DNA of 64,000 nucleotides from Moringa oleifera (Eukaryota; Streptophyta; Magnoliopsida; Brassicales; Moringaceae). Of the stretch, positions 26,500 through 40,100 are shown one piece after another. Position 1 is the stretch's first letter. Each line of letters starts with the position of its first letter. A program made the position numbers and the translations under genes. The DNA lies in NCBI GenBank assembly GCA_021397835.1, contig JAJFZO010000103.1:73501-137500 (forward strand), given 5' to 3'. The notes under the pieces were generated by a model. That model saw only the letters and a program-made list of their open reading frames with translations. It was not told the origin of the DNA and made no database searches.

Positions 26500-29400
26500 T
26501 GTCGTGCTTGTGTAGCCACATCCCAGCTCATTATCTCATGATTTTGCTCATTTTGTTGGCCACGTTTTTCCCACCGATGAGGCCTTGGCAGCAGGGGTGT
26601 CACGCCTTGCCCAAGCTGGCCGTGTGGCTCGCTCATTTCTAATGGCCGATGACTGTGTCGTCGATCGCGCTGCGGAACGAGTCCGCCAAGGCAAGCTTGG
26701 GCGTCGTGATCCAGCCCCGCATCTGCCACCTCGAAGGCTTGCGACGAAGCACTCCGCATGCTTAAAATCCCCTCAGCGATTTGGCCCTCGCGTAGCACGC
26801 ATCATCGTTAGATTCGCCGCCCACACCGTCGAGCTTGTGTATCCACATCCCAGCTCATTATCCCATGATTTTTCTCATTTCGTTGCCCACGTTTTTCCCA
26901 CAGATGAGGCCTTGGCAGCAGGGGTGCCCAGGCTCCCCGTCTGGCTCGCTCATTGCTATTGGCCGACGATCATGTCGTTGATCGCGCTGTGCAACGAGTC
27001 CGCCAAGGCAAGCCTGGGCATCGGGATCCAACCCCACGTCCGTCGCCTTGAGGTCCTGTGACGAAGCACTCTGAATGCTCGAAATTCCCCCCAACAATTT
27101 CGCCATCGCGTAGAATGCATCATCGTTAGCTTCGCCGCCCACACCGTCGAGCTTGTCTAACCACATCCCAGCTCATTGTCCCACAATTTTTCTCATTTCG
27201 TTGCGCACGTTTTTCCCGCCGATGAGGCCTTGGCAGCAGGGGTGCCCAGGCTCCCCGTCTGGCTCGCTCATTGCTATTGGCCGACGATCATGTCGTTGAT
27301 CTCACTGCGCAACGAGTCCGCCAAGGCAAGCCTGGGCGTCGAGATCCAACCCCACGTCCATCGCCTTGAGGACCTGTGACGAAGCACTCTGAATGCTCGA
27401 AATTCCCCCGAACAATTTGGCCATCGCGTAGCATGCATCCTCGTTAGCTTCGCCGCCCACACCGTCGAGCTTGTCTAACCACATCCCTGCTCATTATCCT
27501 ACAATTTTTCTCATTTCGTTGCCCACGTTTTTCCCACCGATGAGGCCATGGCAGCAGGGGTGTCACGCCTTGCCCAAGCTGGTCGTGTGGCCTGCTCATT
27601 TCTAATGGCCGACAACTGTGTCGTCGATCGTGCTGCGCAACGAGTCCGCCAAGGGAAGCCTGGGCGTCGTGATCCAGCCCCGCATCTGCCACCTCGAAGG
27701 CCTGCGACGAAGCACTCCGCATGCTTAAAATCCCCTCAGCGATTTGGCCCTCGCGTAGCATGCATCATCGTTAGATTCGTCGCCCACACCGTCGAGCTTT
27801 TGTATCCACATCCCAGCTTATTATCCCATGATTTTTCTCATTTCGTTGCCCACGTTTTTCCCACCGATGAGGCCTTGGCAGCAGGGGTGCCCAGGCTCCC
27901 CGTCTGGCTTGCTCATTGCTATTGGCCGACGATCATGTCGTTGATCGCGCTGCGCAACGAGTGCGCCAAGGCAAGCCTGGGCGTCGGAATCCAACCCCAC
28001 GTCCATCGCCTTGAGGGCCTGTGACGAAGCACTCTGAATGCTCGAAATTCCCCCCAACAATTTGGCCATCGCGTAGCATGCATCATCGTCAGCTTCGCCG
28101 CCCACACCGTCGAGCTTGTCTAACCACATCCCAGCTCATTATCCCACAATTTTTCTCATTTCGTTGCCCACGTTTTTCCCACCGATGAGGCCTTGGCAGC
28201 AGGGGTGTCACGCCTTGCCCAAGCTGGTCGTGTGGCCCGCTCATTTCTAATGGCCGACAACTGTGTCGTCGATCGTGCTGCGCAACGAGTCCGCCAAGGC
28301 AAGCCTGGGCGTCGTGATCCAGCCCCGCATCTGCCGCCTCGATGGCCTGCGACGAAGCACTCCGCATGCTTAAAATCTCCTCAGCGATTTGGCCCTCGCG
28401 TAGCATGCATCATCGTTAGATTCGTCGCCCACATCGTCGAGCTTGTGTATCCACATCCCAGCTCATTATCCCATGATTTTTCTCATTTCGTTGCCCACGT
28501 TTTTCCCACCGATGAGGCCTTGGCAGCAGGGGTGCCCAGGCTCCCCGTCTGGCTCGCTCATTGCTATTGGCAGACGATCATGTCGTTGATCGCGCTGCGC
28601 AATGAGTCCGCCAAGGCAAGCCTGGGCGTCGGGATCCAACCCCACGTCCGTCGCCTTGAGGGCCTGTGATGAAGCACTCTGAATGCTCGAAATTCCCCCC
28701 AACAATTTGGCCCTCGCATAGCATGCATCATCGTTAGCTTCGCCGCCCACACCGTCGAGCTTGTATAACCACATCCCAGCTCATTATCCCACAATTTTTC
28801 TCATTTCGTTGCCCACGTTTTTCCCACTGATTAGGCCTTGGCAGCAGGGGTGTCACGCCTTGCCCAGGCTAGCTGTGTGGCTCGCTCATCACTAACGGCC
28901 GACGATTGTGTCGTCGATCGCGCTGCGCAACGAGTCCGCCAAGGCAAGCCTGGGCGTCGGGATCCATCCCCGCATCCGCCGCCTAGAGGGCCTGTGACAA
29001 AGCACTAAGCATGCTCAAAAACCCCCCAGCGATTTGGCCCTCACGTGGCATGCATCATCGTTAGCTTCGCCACCCACATCGTTGAGCTTGTGTAGCCACA
29101 TCCCAGCTCATTATCCCATGATTTTTCTCATTTCTTTGCCCATGTTTTTCCCACCGATGAGGCCATGGCAGCAGAGCTGTCACGCTTTGCCTAGGCTGGC
29201 CGTGTGGCTCGCTCATTGCTAACGATCGACGATCGTGTCGTCGGTCGCTCAGCGCAATATGTCCACCAAGGCAAGCCTGGGCATCGAGATCCAGCCCCGC
29301 ATCCGCCACCTCGAGGGCCTGTGGCGAAGCACTCCGAATGCTCAAAATCCCCCCAGCATTTTGGCCCTCACGTAGCATGCATCATCGTTAGCTTCGTCGC

Positions 29401-30706
29401 CCACACCGTCGTGCTTGTGTAGCCACATCCCAGCTCATTATCTCATGATTTTTCTCATTTTGTTGGCCACGTTTTTCCCACCGATGAGGCCTTGGCAGCA
29501 GGGGTGTCACGCCTTGCCCAAGCTAGTCGTGTGGCCCGCTCATTTCTAATGGCCGACAACTGTGTCGTCGATCGCGCTGCGCAACGAGTCCGCCAAGGAA
29601 AGCCTGGGCGTCGTGATCCAGCCCCGCAACTGCTGCCTCGAAGGCCTGCGACGAAGCACTCCGCATGCTTAAAATCCCCTCAGCGATTTGGCCCTCGCGT
29701 AGGATGCATCATCGTTAGATTCGTCGCCCACACCGTCGAGCTTGTGTATCCACATCCCAGCTCATTATCCCATGATTTTTCTCATTTCGTTGCCCACGTT
29801 TTTCCCACCGATGAGGCCTTGGCAGCAGGGGCGCCCAGGCTCCCCGTCTGGCTCGCTCATTGCTATTGGCAGACAATCATGTCGTTGATCGCGCTGCGCA
29901 ACGAGTCCGCCAAGGCAAGCCTGGGCGTCAGGATCCAACCCCATGTCCGTCGCCTTGAGGGCCTGTGACGAAGCACTTTGAATGCTCGAAATTCCCCCCA
30001 ACAATTTGGCCCTCACGTAGCATGCATCATCGTTAGCTTCGTCGCCCACACCGTCGAGCTTGTGTAGCCACATCCCAGCTCATTATCTCATGATTTTTCT
30101 CATTTTGTTGGCCACGTTTTTCCCACCGATGAGGCCTTGGCAGTAGGGGTGTCACGCCTTGCCCAAGCTGGTCGTGTGGCCCGCTCATTTCTAATGGCCG
30201 ACAACTGTGTCGTCGATCGCGCTGCGCAACGAGTCCGCCAAGGCAAGCCTGGGCGTCGTGATCCAGCCCCGCATCTGCCGCCTCGAAGGCCTGCGACGAA
30301 GCACTCCGCATGCTTAAAATCCCCTCAGCGATTTGGCCCTCGCGTAGCATGCATCATCGTTAGATTCGCCGCCCACACCGTCGAGCTTGTGTATCCACAT
30401 CCCAGCTCATTATCCCATGATTTTTCTCATTTCGTTGCCCACGTTTTTCCCACCGATGAGGCCTTGGCAGCAGGGGTGCCCAGGCTCCCCGTCTGGCTTG
30501 CTCATTGCTATTGGCCGACGATCATGTCGTTGATCGCGCTGCGCAACGAGTCCGCCAAGGCAAGCCTGGGCGTCGGGATCTAACCCCACGTCCGTCGCCT
30601 TGAGGGCCTGTGATGAAGCACTCTGAATGCTCGAAATTCCCCCCAACAATTTGGCCCTCGCATAGCATGCATCATCGATAGCTTCGCCGCCCACACCGTC
30701 GAGCTT
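26500..30706 (+). repeat. Sat1 ~20-monomer HOR, copy 0 (partial, short form)
   Basis: This matches the 6.45-kb repeat from its second unit onward. It lacks six monomers that other copies carry between about 34,480 and 36,430. The spacing from the unit whose frame starts at 28,193 to that at 30,137 is 1,944 bp, exactly as in copy 3. Upstream of about 26,500 the order no longer follows the repeat. Confidence 0.85.
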
Positions 30707-33700
30707 GTGTATCCACATCCCAGCTCATTATCCCATGATTTTTCTCATTTTGTTGGCCACGTTTTTCCCACCGACGAGGCCTTGGCAGTAGGGGTGTCAC
30801 GCCTTGCCCAAGCTAGCCGTGTGGCTCGCTCATTTCTAATGGCCGACGACTGTGTCGTCGATCGCGCTGCGCAACGAGTCCGCCCAGGCAAGCCTGGGCG
30901 TCGGGATCCAGCCCCGCATCTGCTGCCTCGAAGGCCTGCGACGAAGCACTCCGCATGCTTAAAATCCCCTCAGCGATTTGGCCCTCGCGTAGCATGCATC
31001 ATCGTTAGATTCGCCGCCCACACCGTCGAGCTTGTGTATCCACATCCCAGCTCATTATCCCATGATTTTTCTCATTTTGTTGGCCACGTTTTTCCCACCG
31101 ATGAGGCCTTGGCAGCAGGGGTGTCACGCCTTGCCCAAGCTGGCCGTGTGGCTCGCTCATTTCTAATGGCCGATGACTGTGTCGTCGATCGCGCTGCGCA
31201 ACGAGTCCGCCAAGGCAAGCCTGGGCGTCGTGATCCAGCCCCGCATCTGCCACCTCGAAGGCTTGCAACGAAGCACTCCGCATGCTTAAAATCCCCTCAG
31301 CGATTTGGCCCTCGCGTAGCATGCATCATCGTTAGATTCGCCGCCCACACCGTCGAGCTTGTGTATCCACATCCCAGCTCATTATCCCATGATTTTTCTC
31401 ATTTCGTTGCCCACGTTTTTCCCACAGATGAGGCCTTGGCAGCAGGGGTGCCCAGGCTCCCCGTCTGGCTCGCTCATTGCTATTGGCCGACGATCATGTC
31501 GTTGATCGCGCTGTGCAACGAGTCCGCTAAGGCAAGCCTGGGCGTCGGGATCCAACCCCACGTCCGTCGCCTTGAGGTCCTGTGACGAAGCACTCTGAAT
31601 GCTCGAAATTCCCCCCAACAATTTCGCCATCTCGTAGAATGCATCATCGTTAGCTTCGCCGCCCACACCGTCGAGCTTGTCTAACCACATCCCAGCTCAT
31701 TGTCCCATAATTTTTCTCATTTCGTTGCGCACGTTTTTCCCACCGATGAGGCCTTGGCAGCAGGGGTGCCCAGGCTCCCCGTCCAGCTCGCTCATTGCTA
31801 TTGGCCGACGATCATGTCGTTGATCTCACTGCGCAACAAGTCCGCCAAGGCAAGCCTGGGCGTCGAGATCCAACCCCACGTCCGTCGCCTTGAGGACCTG
31901 TGACGAAGCACTCTGAATGCTCGAAATTTCCCCGAACAATTTGGCCATCGCGTAGCATGCATCCTCGTTAGCTTCGCCGCTCACACCGTCGAGCTTGTCT
32001 AACCACATCCCTGCTCATTATCCTACAATTTTTCTCATTTCGTTGCCCACGTTTTTCCCACCGATGAGGCCATGGCAGCAGGGGTGTCACGCCTTGCCCA
32101 AGCTGGTCGTGTGGCCCGCTCATTTCTAATGGCCGACAACTGTGTCGTCGATCGTGCTGCGTAACGAGTCCGCCAAGGCAAGCCTGGGCGTCGTGATCCA
32201 GCCCCGCATCTGCCACCTCGAAGGCCTGCGACGAAGCACTCCGCATGCTTAAAATCCCCTCAGCGATTTGGCCCTCGTGTAGCATGCATCATTGTTAGAT
32301 TCGTCGCCCACACCGTCGAGCTTTTGTATCCACATCCCAGCTTATTATCCCATGATTTTTCTCATTTCGTTGCCCACGTTTTTCCCACCGATGAGGCCTT
32401 GGCAGCAGGGGTGCCCAGGCTCCCCGTCTGGCTTGCTCATTGCTATTGGCCGACGATCATGTCGTTGATCGCGCTGCTCAACGAGTCCGCCAAGGCAAGC
32501 CTGGGCGTCGGAATCCAACCCCACGTCCATCGCCTGGAGGGCCTGTGACGAAGCACTCTGAATGCTCGAAATTCCCCCCAACAATTTGGCCATCGCGTAG
32601 CATGCATCATCGTTAGCTTCGCCGCCCACACCGTCGAGCTTGTCTAACCACATCCCAGCTCATTATCCCACAAATTTTCTCATTTCGTTGCCCACGTTTT
32701 TCCCACCGATGAGGCCTTGGCAGCAGGGCTGTCACGCCTTGCCCAAGCTGGTCGTGTGGCCCGCTCATTTCTAATGGCCGACAACTGTGTCGTCGATCGT
32801 GCTGCGCAACGAGTCCGCCAAGGCAAGCCTGGGCGTCGTGATCCAGCCCCGCATCTGCCGCCTCGATGGCCTGCGACGAAGCACTCCGCATGCTTAAAAT
32901 CCCCAGCGATTTGGCCCTCGCGTAGCATGCATCATCGTTAGATTCGTCGCCCACATCGTCGAGCTTGTGTATCCACATCCCAGCTCATTATCCCATGATT
33001 TTTCTCATTTCGTTGCCCACGTTTTTCCCACCGATGAGGCCTTGGCAGCAGGGGTGCCCAGGCTCCCCGTCTGGCTCGCTCATTGCTATTGGCAGACGAT
33101 CATGTCGTTGATCGCGCTGCGCAATGAGTCCGCCAAGGCAAGCCTGGGCGTCGGGATCCAACCCCACGTCCGTCACCTTGAGGGCCTGTGATGAAGCACT
33201 CTGAATGCTCGAAATTCCCCCCAACAATTGGCCCTCGCATAGCATGCATCATCGTTAGCTTCGCCGCCCACACCGTCGAGCTTGTATAACCACATCCCAG
33301 CTCATTATCCCACAATTTTTCTCCTTTTCGTTGCCCACATTTTTCCCACGATAGGCCTTGGCAGCAGGGGTGTAGCCTGCCCCAGGCTGGTGTGGCTGCT
33401 CATCACTAACGGGCGATTGTGTCGTCGTCGATCGCGCTGCGCAACGAGTCGCCAAGGCAAGCCTGGGCGTCGGGATCCATCCCCGCATCCGCCGCCTAGA
33501 GGGCCTGTGACAAAGCACTAAGCATGCTCAAAAACCCCCCAGCGATTTGGCCCTCACGTGGCATGCATCATCGTTAGCTTCGCCACCCACATCGTTGAGC
33601 TTGTGTAGCCACATCCCAGCTCATTATCCCATGATTTTTCTCATTTCTTTGCCCATGTTTTTCCCACCGATGAGGCCATGGCAGCAGAGCTGTCACGCTT

Positions 33701-36700
33701 TGCCTAGGCTGGCCGTGTGGCTCGCTCATTGCTAACGATCGACGATCGTGTCGTCGGTCGCTCTGCGCAATATGTCCACCAAGGCAAGCCTGGGCATCGA
33801 GATCCAGCCCCGCATCCGCCACCTCGAGGGCCTGTGGCGAAGCACTCCGAATGCTCAAAATCCCCCCAGCATTTTGGCCCTCACGTAGCATGCATCATCG
33901 TTAGCTTCGTCGCCCACACCATCGTGCTTGTGTAGCCACATCCCAGCTCATTATCTCATGATTTTTCTCATTTTGTTGGCCACGTTTTTCCCACCGATGA
34001 GGCCTTGGCAGCAGGGGTGTCACGCCTTGCCCAAGCTAGTCGTGTGGCCCGCTCATTTCTAATGGCCGACAACTGTGTCGTCGATCGCGCTGCGCAACGA
34101 GTCCGCCAAGGCAAGCCTGGGCGTCGTGATCCAGCCCCGCAACTGCTGCCTCGAAGGCCTGCGACGAAACACTCCGCATGCTTAAAATCCCCTCAGCGAT
34201 TTGGCCCTCGCGTAGGATGCATCATCGTTAGATTCGTCGCCCACACCGTCGAGCTTGTGTATCCACATCCCAGCTCATTATCCCATGATTTTTCTCATTT
34301 CGTTGCCCACGTTTTTCCCACCGATGAGGCCTTGGCAGCAGGGGTGCCCAGGCTCCCCGTCTGGCTCGCTCATTGCTATTGGCAGACGATCATGTCGTTG
34401 ATCGCGCTGCGCAATGAGTCCGCCAAGGCAAGCCTGGTCGTCGGGATCCAACCCCACGTCCGTCGCCTTGAGGGCCTGTGATGAAGCACTCTGAATGCTC
34501 GAAATTCCCCCCAACAATTTGGCCCTCCCATGGCATGCATCATCGTTAGCTTCGCCGCCCACACCGTCGAGCTTGTATAACCACATCCCAGCTCATTATC
34601 CCACAATTTTTCTCATTTCGTTGCCCACGTTTTTCCCACTGATTAGGCCTTGGCAGCAAGGGTGTCACTCCTTGCCCAGGCTAGCCGTGTGGCTCGCTCA
34701 TCACTAACGGCCGACGATTGTGTCGTCGATCGCACTGCGCAACGAGTCTGCCAAGGCAAGCCTGGGAGTCGGGATCCATCCCCGCATCCGCCACCTTGAG
34801 GGCCTGCGACAAAGCACTAAGCGTGCTCAAAAACCCCCCAGCGATTTGGCCCTCACGTGGCATGCATCATCTTTAGCTTCGCCACCCACATCGTTGAGCT
34901 TGTGTAGCCACATCCCAGCTCATTATCCCATGATTTTTCTCATTTCGTTGCCCATGTTTTTCCCACTGAAGAGACCATGGCAGCAGAGCTGTCACGCTTT
35001 GCCTAGGCTGGTCGTGTGGCTCGCTCATTGCTAACGATCGACGATCGTGTCGTCGGTCGCGCTGCGCAATATGTCCGCAAAGGCAAGCCTGGGCATCGAG
35101 ATCCAGCCCCGCATCCGCCACCTCGAGGTCCTGTGGTGAAGCACTCCGAATGCTCAAAATCCCCCCAGCATTTTAGCCCTCACGTAGCATGCATCATCGT
35201 TAGCTTCGTCGCCCACACCGTCGTGGTTGTGTCGCCACATCCCAGCTCATTATCTCATGATTTTTCTCATTTTGTTGGCCACGTTTTTCCCATCGATGAG
35301 GCCTTGGCAGCAGGGGTGTCACGCCTTGCCCAAGCTGGCCGTGTGGCTCGCTCATTTCTAATGGCCGACGACTATGTCGTCTATCGCGCTGCGCAACGAG
35401 TCCGCCTAGGCAAGCCTGGGCGTCGTGATCCAGCCCCGCATCTGCCACCTCGAAGGCCTGCGACGAAGCACTCCGCATGCTTAAAATCCCCTCAGCGATT
35501 TGGCCCTCGCGTAGCATGCATCATCGTTAGATTCGCCGCCCACACCGTCGAGCTTGTGTATCCACATCCCAGCTCATTATACCATGATTTTTCTCATTTC
35601 GTTGCCCACGTTTTTCCCACCGATGAGGCCTTGGCAGCAAGGGTGCCCAGGCTCCCCGTCTGGCTCGCTCATTGCTATTGGCCGACGATCATGTCGTTGA
35701 TCGCGCTACGCAACGAGTCCGCCAAGGCAAGCCTGGGCGTCGGGATCCAACCCCACGTCCATCACCTTGAGGGCCTGTGACGAAGCACTCTGAATGCTCG
35801 AAATTCCCTCCAACAATTTGGCCATCGCGTAGCATGCATCATCATTAGCTTCGCCGCCCACACCGTTGAGCTTGTCTAACCACATCCCAGCTCATTATCC
35901 CACAATTTTTCTCATTTCGTTGCCCACGTTTTTCACACCGATGAGGCCTTGGCAGCAGGGGTGTCACGCCTTGCCCAAGCTGGTCGTGTGGCCCGCTCAT
36001 TTCTAATGGCCGACAACAGTGTCGTCGATCGTGCTGCGCAACGAGTCCTCCAAGGCAAGCCTGGGCGTCGTGATCCAGCCCCGCATCTGCCGCCTCGAAG
36101 GCCTGCGACGAAGCACTCCGCATGCTTAAAATCCCCTCAGCGATTTGGCCCTCGCGTAGCATGCATCATCGTTAGATTCGTCGCCCACACCGTCGAGCTT
36201 TTGTATCCACATCCCAGCTTATTATCCCATGATTTTTCTCATTTCGTTGCCCACGTTTTTCTCACCGATGAGACCTTGGCAGCAGGGGCGCCCAGGCTCC
36301 CCGTCTGGCTCGCTCATTGCTATTGGCCGACGATCATGTCGTTGATCGCGCTGCGCAACGAGTCCGCCAAGGCAAGCCTGGGCGTCAGGATCCAACCCCA
36401 TGTCCGTCGCCTTGAGGGCCTGTGACGAAGCACTTTGAATGCTCGAAATTTCCCCCAACAATTTGGCCCTCACGTAGCATGCATCATCGTTAGCTTCGTC
36501 GCCCACACCGTCGAGCTTGTGTAGCCACATCCCAGCTCATTATCTCATGATTTTTCTCATTTTGTTGGCCACGTTTTTCCCACCGATGAGGCCTTGGCAG
36601 CAGGGGTGTCACGCCTTGCCCAAGCTGGTCGTGTGGCCCGCTCATTTCTAATGGCCGACAACTGTGTCGTCGATCGCGCTGCGCAACGAGTCCGCCTAGG

Positions 36701-37161
36701 CAAGCCTGGGCGTCGTGATCCAGCCCCGCATCTGCCCCCTCGAGGGCCTGCGACGAAGCACTCCGCATGCTTAAATCCCCCAACGATTTGGCCCTCGCGT
36801 AGCATGCATCATCGTTAGATTCGCCGCCCACACCGTCGAGCTTGTGTATCCACATCCCAGCTCATTATCCCATGATTTTTCTCATTTCGTTGCCCACGTT
36901 TTTCCCACCGATGAGGCCTTGGCAGCAGGGGTGCCCAGGCTCCCCGTTTGGCTTGCTCATTGCTATTGGCCGACGATCATGTCGTTGATCGCGCTGCGCA
37001 ACGAGTCCGCCAAGGCAAGCCTGGGCGTCGGGATCTAACCCCACGTCCGTCGCCTTGAGGGCCTGTGATGAAGCACTCTGAATGCTCGAAATTCCCCCCA
37101 ACAATTTGGCCCTCGCATAGCATGCATCATCGATAGCTTCGCCGCCCACACCGTCGAGCTT
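30707..37161 (+). repeat. Sat1 ~20-monomer HOR, copy 1 (full, 6,455 bp)
   Basis: This is a complete copy, counted from the GTGTATCC of its first unit to the same point in the next copy. It starts with two type A units then a type B unit. It contains every landmark block seen in the other copies in one order. The block 33,226-33,455 inside it carries a dense cluster of small indels. Its near-identity to copies 2 and 4 (mostly single-base differences over kilobases) shows recent spread. Confidence 0.92.
33226..33455 (+). repeat. Sat1 segment with clustered small indels (copy 1)
   Basis: Within about 230 bp there are many one- to five-base losses and gains relative to the same unit in copies 0, 2 and 3. 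Examples are AACAATTGGCC for AACAATTTGGCC, CCCACGATAGGCC for CCCACTGATTAGGCC, GGTGTAGCCTGCCCC for the GTGTCACGCCTTGCCC form, and GTCGTCGTCGATCG with an extra GTC. Flanks on both sides are nearly perfect. The net change is about minus 11 bp. It may be a consensus or assembly error, or a real damaged monomer. Confidence 0.75.
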
Positions 37162-40100
37162 GTGTATCCACATCCCAGCTCATTATCCCATGATTTTTCT
37201 CATTTTGTTGGCCACGTTTTTCCCACCGACGAGGCCTTGGCAGTAGGGGTGTCACGCCTTGCCCAAGCTAGCCGTGTGGCTCGCTCATTTCTAATGGCCG
37301 ACGACTGTGTCGTCGATCGCGCTGCGCAACGAGTCCGCCCAGGCAAGCCTGGGCGTCGGGATCCAGCCCCGCATCTGCTGCCTCGAAGGCCTGCGACGAA
37401 GCACTCCGCATGCTTAAAATCCCCTCAGCGATTTGGCCCTCGCGTAGCATGCATCATCGTTAGATTCGCCGCCCACACCGTCGAGCTTGTGTATCCACAT
37501 CCCAGCTCATTATCCCATGATTTTTCTCATTTTGTTGGCCACGTTTTTCCCACCGATGAGGCCTTGGCAGCAGGGGTGTCACGCCTTGCCCAAGCTGGCC
37601 GTGTGGCTCGCTCATTTCTAATGGCCGATGACTGTGTCGTCGATCGCGCTGCGCAACGAGTCCGCCAAGGCAAGCCTGGGCGTCGTGATCCAGCCCCGCA
37701 TCTGCCACCTCGAAGGCTTGCGACGAAGCACTCCGCATGCTTAAAATCCCCTCAGCGATTTGGCCCTCGCGTAGCATGCATCATCGTTAGATTCGCCGCC
37801 CACACCGTCGAGCTTGTGTATCCACATCCCAGCTCATTATCCCATGATTTTTCTCATTTCGTTGCCCACGTTTTTCCCACAGATGAGGCCTTGGCAGCAG
37901 GGGTGCCCAGGCTCCCCGTCTGGCTCGCTCATTGCTATTGGCCGACGATCATGTCGTTGATCGCGCTGTGCAACGAGTCCGCTAAGGCAAGCCTGGGCGT
38001 CGGGATCCAACCCCACGTCCGTCGCCTTGAGGTCCTGTGACGAAGCACTCTGAATGCTCGAAATTCCCCCCAACAATTTCGCCATCTCGTAGAATGCATC
38101 ATCGTTAGCTTCGCCGCCCACACCGTCGAGCTTGTCTAACCACATCCCAGCTCATTGTCCCAAATTTTTCTCATTTCGTTGCGCACGTTTTTCCCACCGA
38201 TGAGGCCTTGGCAGCAGGGGTGCCCAGGCTCCCCGTCCAGCTCGCTCATTGCTATTGGCCGACGATCATGTCGTTGATCTCACTGCGCAACAAGTCCGCC
38301 AAGGCAAGCCTGGGCGTCGAGATCCAACCCCACGTCCGTCGCCTTGAGGACCTGTGACGAAGCACTCTGAATGCTCGAAATTTCCCCGAACAATTTGGCC
38401 ATCGCGTAGCATGCATCCTCGTTAGCTTCGCCGCTCACACCGTCGAGCTTGTCTAACCACATCCCTGCTCATTATCCTACAATTTTTCTCATTTCGTTGC
38501 CCACGTTTTTCCCACCGATGAGGCCATGGCAGCAGGGGTGTCACGCCTTGCCCAAGCTGGTCGTGTGGCCCGCTCATTTCTAATGGCCGACAACTGTGTC
38601 GTCGATCGTGCTGCGTAACGAGTCCGCCAAGGCAAGCCTGGGCGTCGTGATCCAGCCCCGCATCTGCCACCTCGAAGGCCTGCGACGAAGCACTCCGCAT
38701 GCTTAAAATCCCCTCAGCGATTTGGCCCTCGTGTAGCATGCATCATTGTTAGATTCGTCGCCCACACCGTCGAGCTTTTGTATCCACATCCCAGCTTATT
38801 ATCCCATGATTTTTCTCATTTCGTTGCCCACGTTTTTCCCACCGATGAGGCCTTGGCAGCAGGGGTGCCCAGGCTCCCCGTCTGGCTTGCTCATTGCTAT
38901 TGGCCGACGATCATGTCGTTGATCGCGCTGCTCAACGAGTCCGCCAAGGCAAGCCTGGGCGTCGGAATCCAACCCCACGTCCATCGCCTGGAGGGCCTGT
39001 GACGAAGCACTCTGAATGCTCGAAATTCCCCCCAACAATTTGGCCATCGCGTAGCATGCATCATCGTTAGCTTCGCCGCCCACACCGTCGAGCTTGTCTA
39101 ACCACATCCCAGCTCATTATCCCACAAATTTTCTCATTTCGTTGCCCACGTTTTTCCCACCGATGAGGCCTTGGCAGCAGGGCTGTCACGCCTTGCCCAA
39201 GCTGGTCGTGTGGCCCGCTCATTTCTAATGGCCGACAACTGTGTCGTCGATCGTGCTGCGCAACGAGTCCGCCAAGGCAAGCCTGGGCGTCGTGATCCAG
39301 CCCCGCATCTGCCGCCTCGATGGCCTGCGACGAAGCACTCCGCATGCTTAAAATCTCCTCAGCGATTTGGCCCTCGCGTAGCATGCATCATCGTTAGATT
39401 CGTCGCCCACATCGTCGAGCTTGTGTATCCACATCCCAGCTCATTATCCCATGATTTTTCTCATTTCGTTGCCCACGTTTTTCCCACCGATGAGGCCTTG
39501 GCAGCAGGGGTGCCCAGGCTCCCCGTCTGGCTCGCTCATTGCTATTGGCAGACGATCATGTCGTTGATCGCGCTGCGCAATGAGTCCGCCAAGGCAAGCC
39601 TGGGCGTCGGGATCCAACCCCACGTCCGTCGCCTTGAGGGCCTGTGATGAAGCACTCTGAATGCTCGAAATTCCCCCCAACAATTTGGCCCTCGCATAGC
39701 ATGCATCATCGTTAGCTTCGCCGCCCACACCGTCGAGCTTGTATAACCACATCCCAGCTCATTATCCCACAATTTTTCTCATTTCGTTGCCCACATTTTT
39801 CCCACTGATTAGGCCTTGGCAGCAGGGGTGTCACGCCTTGCCCAGGCTAGCCGTGTGGCTCGCTCATCACTAACGGCCGACGATTGTGTCGTCGATCGCG
39901 CTGCGCAACGAGTCCGCCAAGGCAAGCCTGGGCGTCGGGATCCATCCCCGCATCCGCCGCCTAGAGGGCCTGTGACAAAGCACTAAGCATGCTCAAAAAC
40001 CCCCCAGCGATTTGGCCCTCACGTGGCATGCATCATCGTTAGCTTCGCCACCCACATCGTTGAGCTTGTGTAGCCACATCCCAGCTCATTATCCCATGAT

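Larger units (their letters stand above)
18116..26500 (+). repeat. Sat1 mixed A/B zone
   Basis: Type A and type B monomers of the right subfamily are interspersed with two further variants. One has GATTAGGCC with CTCATCACTAACGG. The other has GGCCATGGCAGCAGAGC with CGGTCGCGCTGCGCAATATG. Between about 20,367 and 21,656 A and B alternate as 645-bp dimers. Two or more B units then follow each other near 21,339-21,975. Blocks resemble each other (18,085-18,402 and 20,331-20,648 are almost the same) but no single long period holds across the zone. Confidence 0.82.

Noticed and set aside
30707..31585. 292-codon open frame, also at 37,162, 43,570 and 47,130
   Set aside because: It is three satellite monomers read through. 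It starts at GTG and exists because a TAG became TAT at monomer joins. No domain, no start context, and other frames and the opposite strand are equally open.
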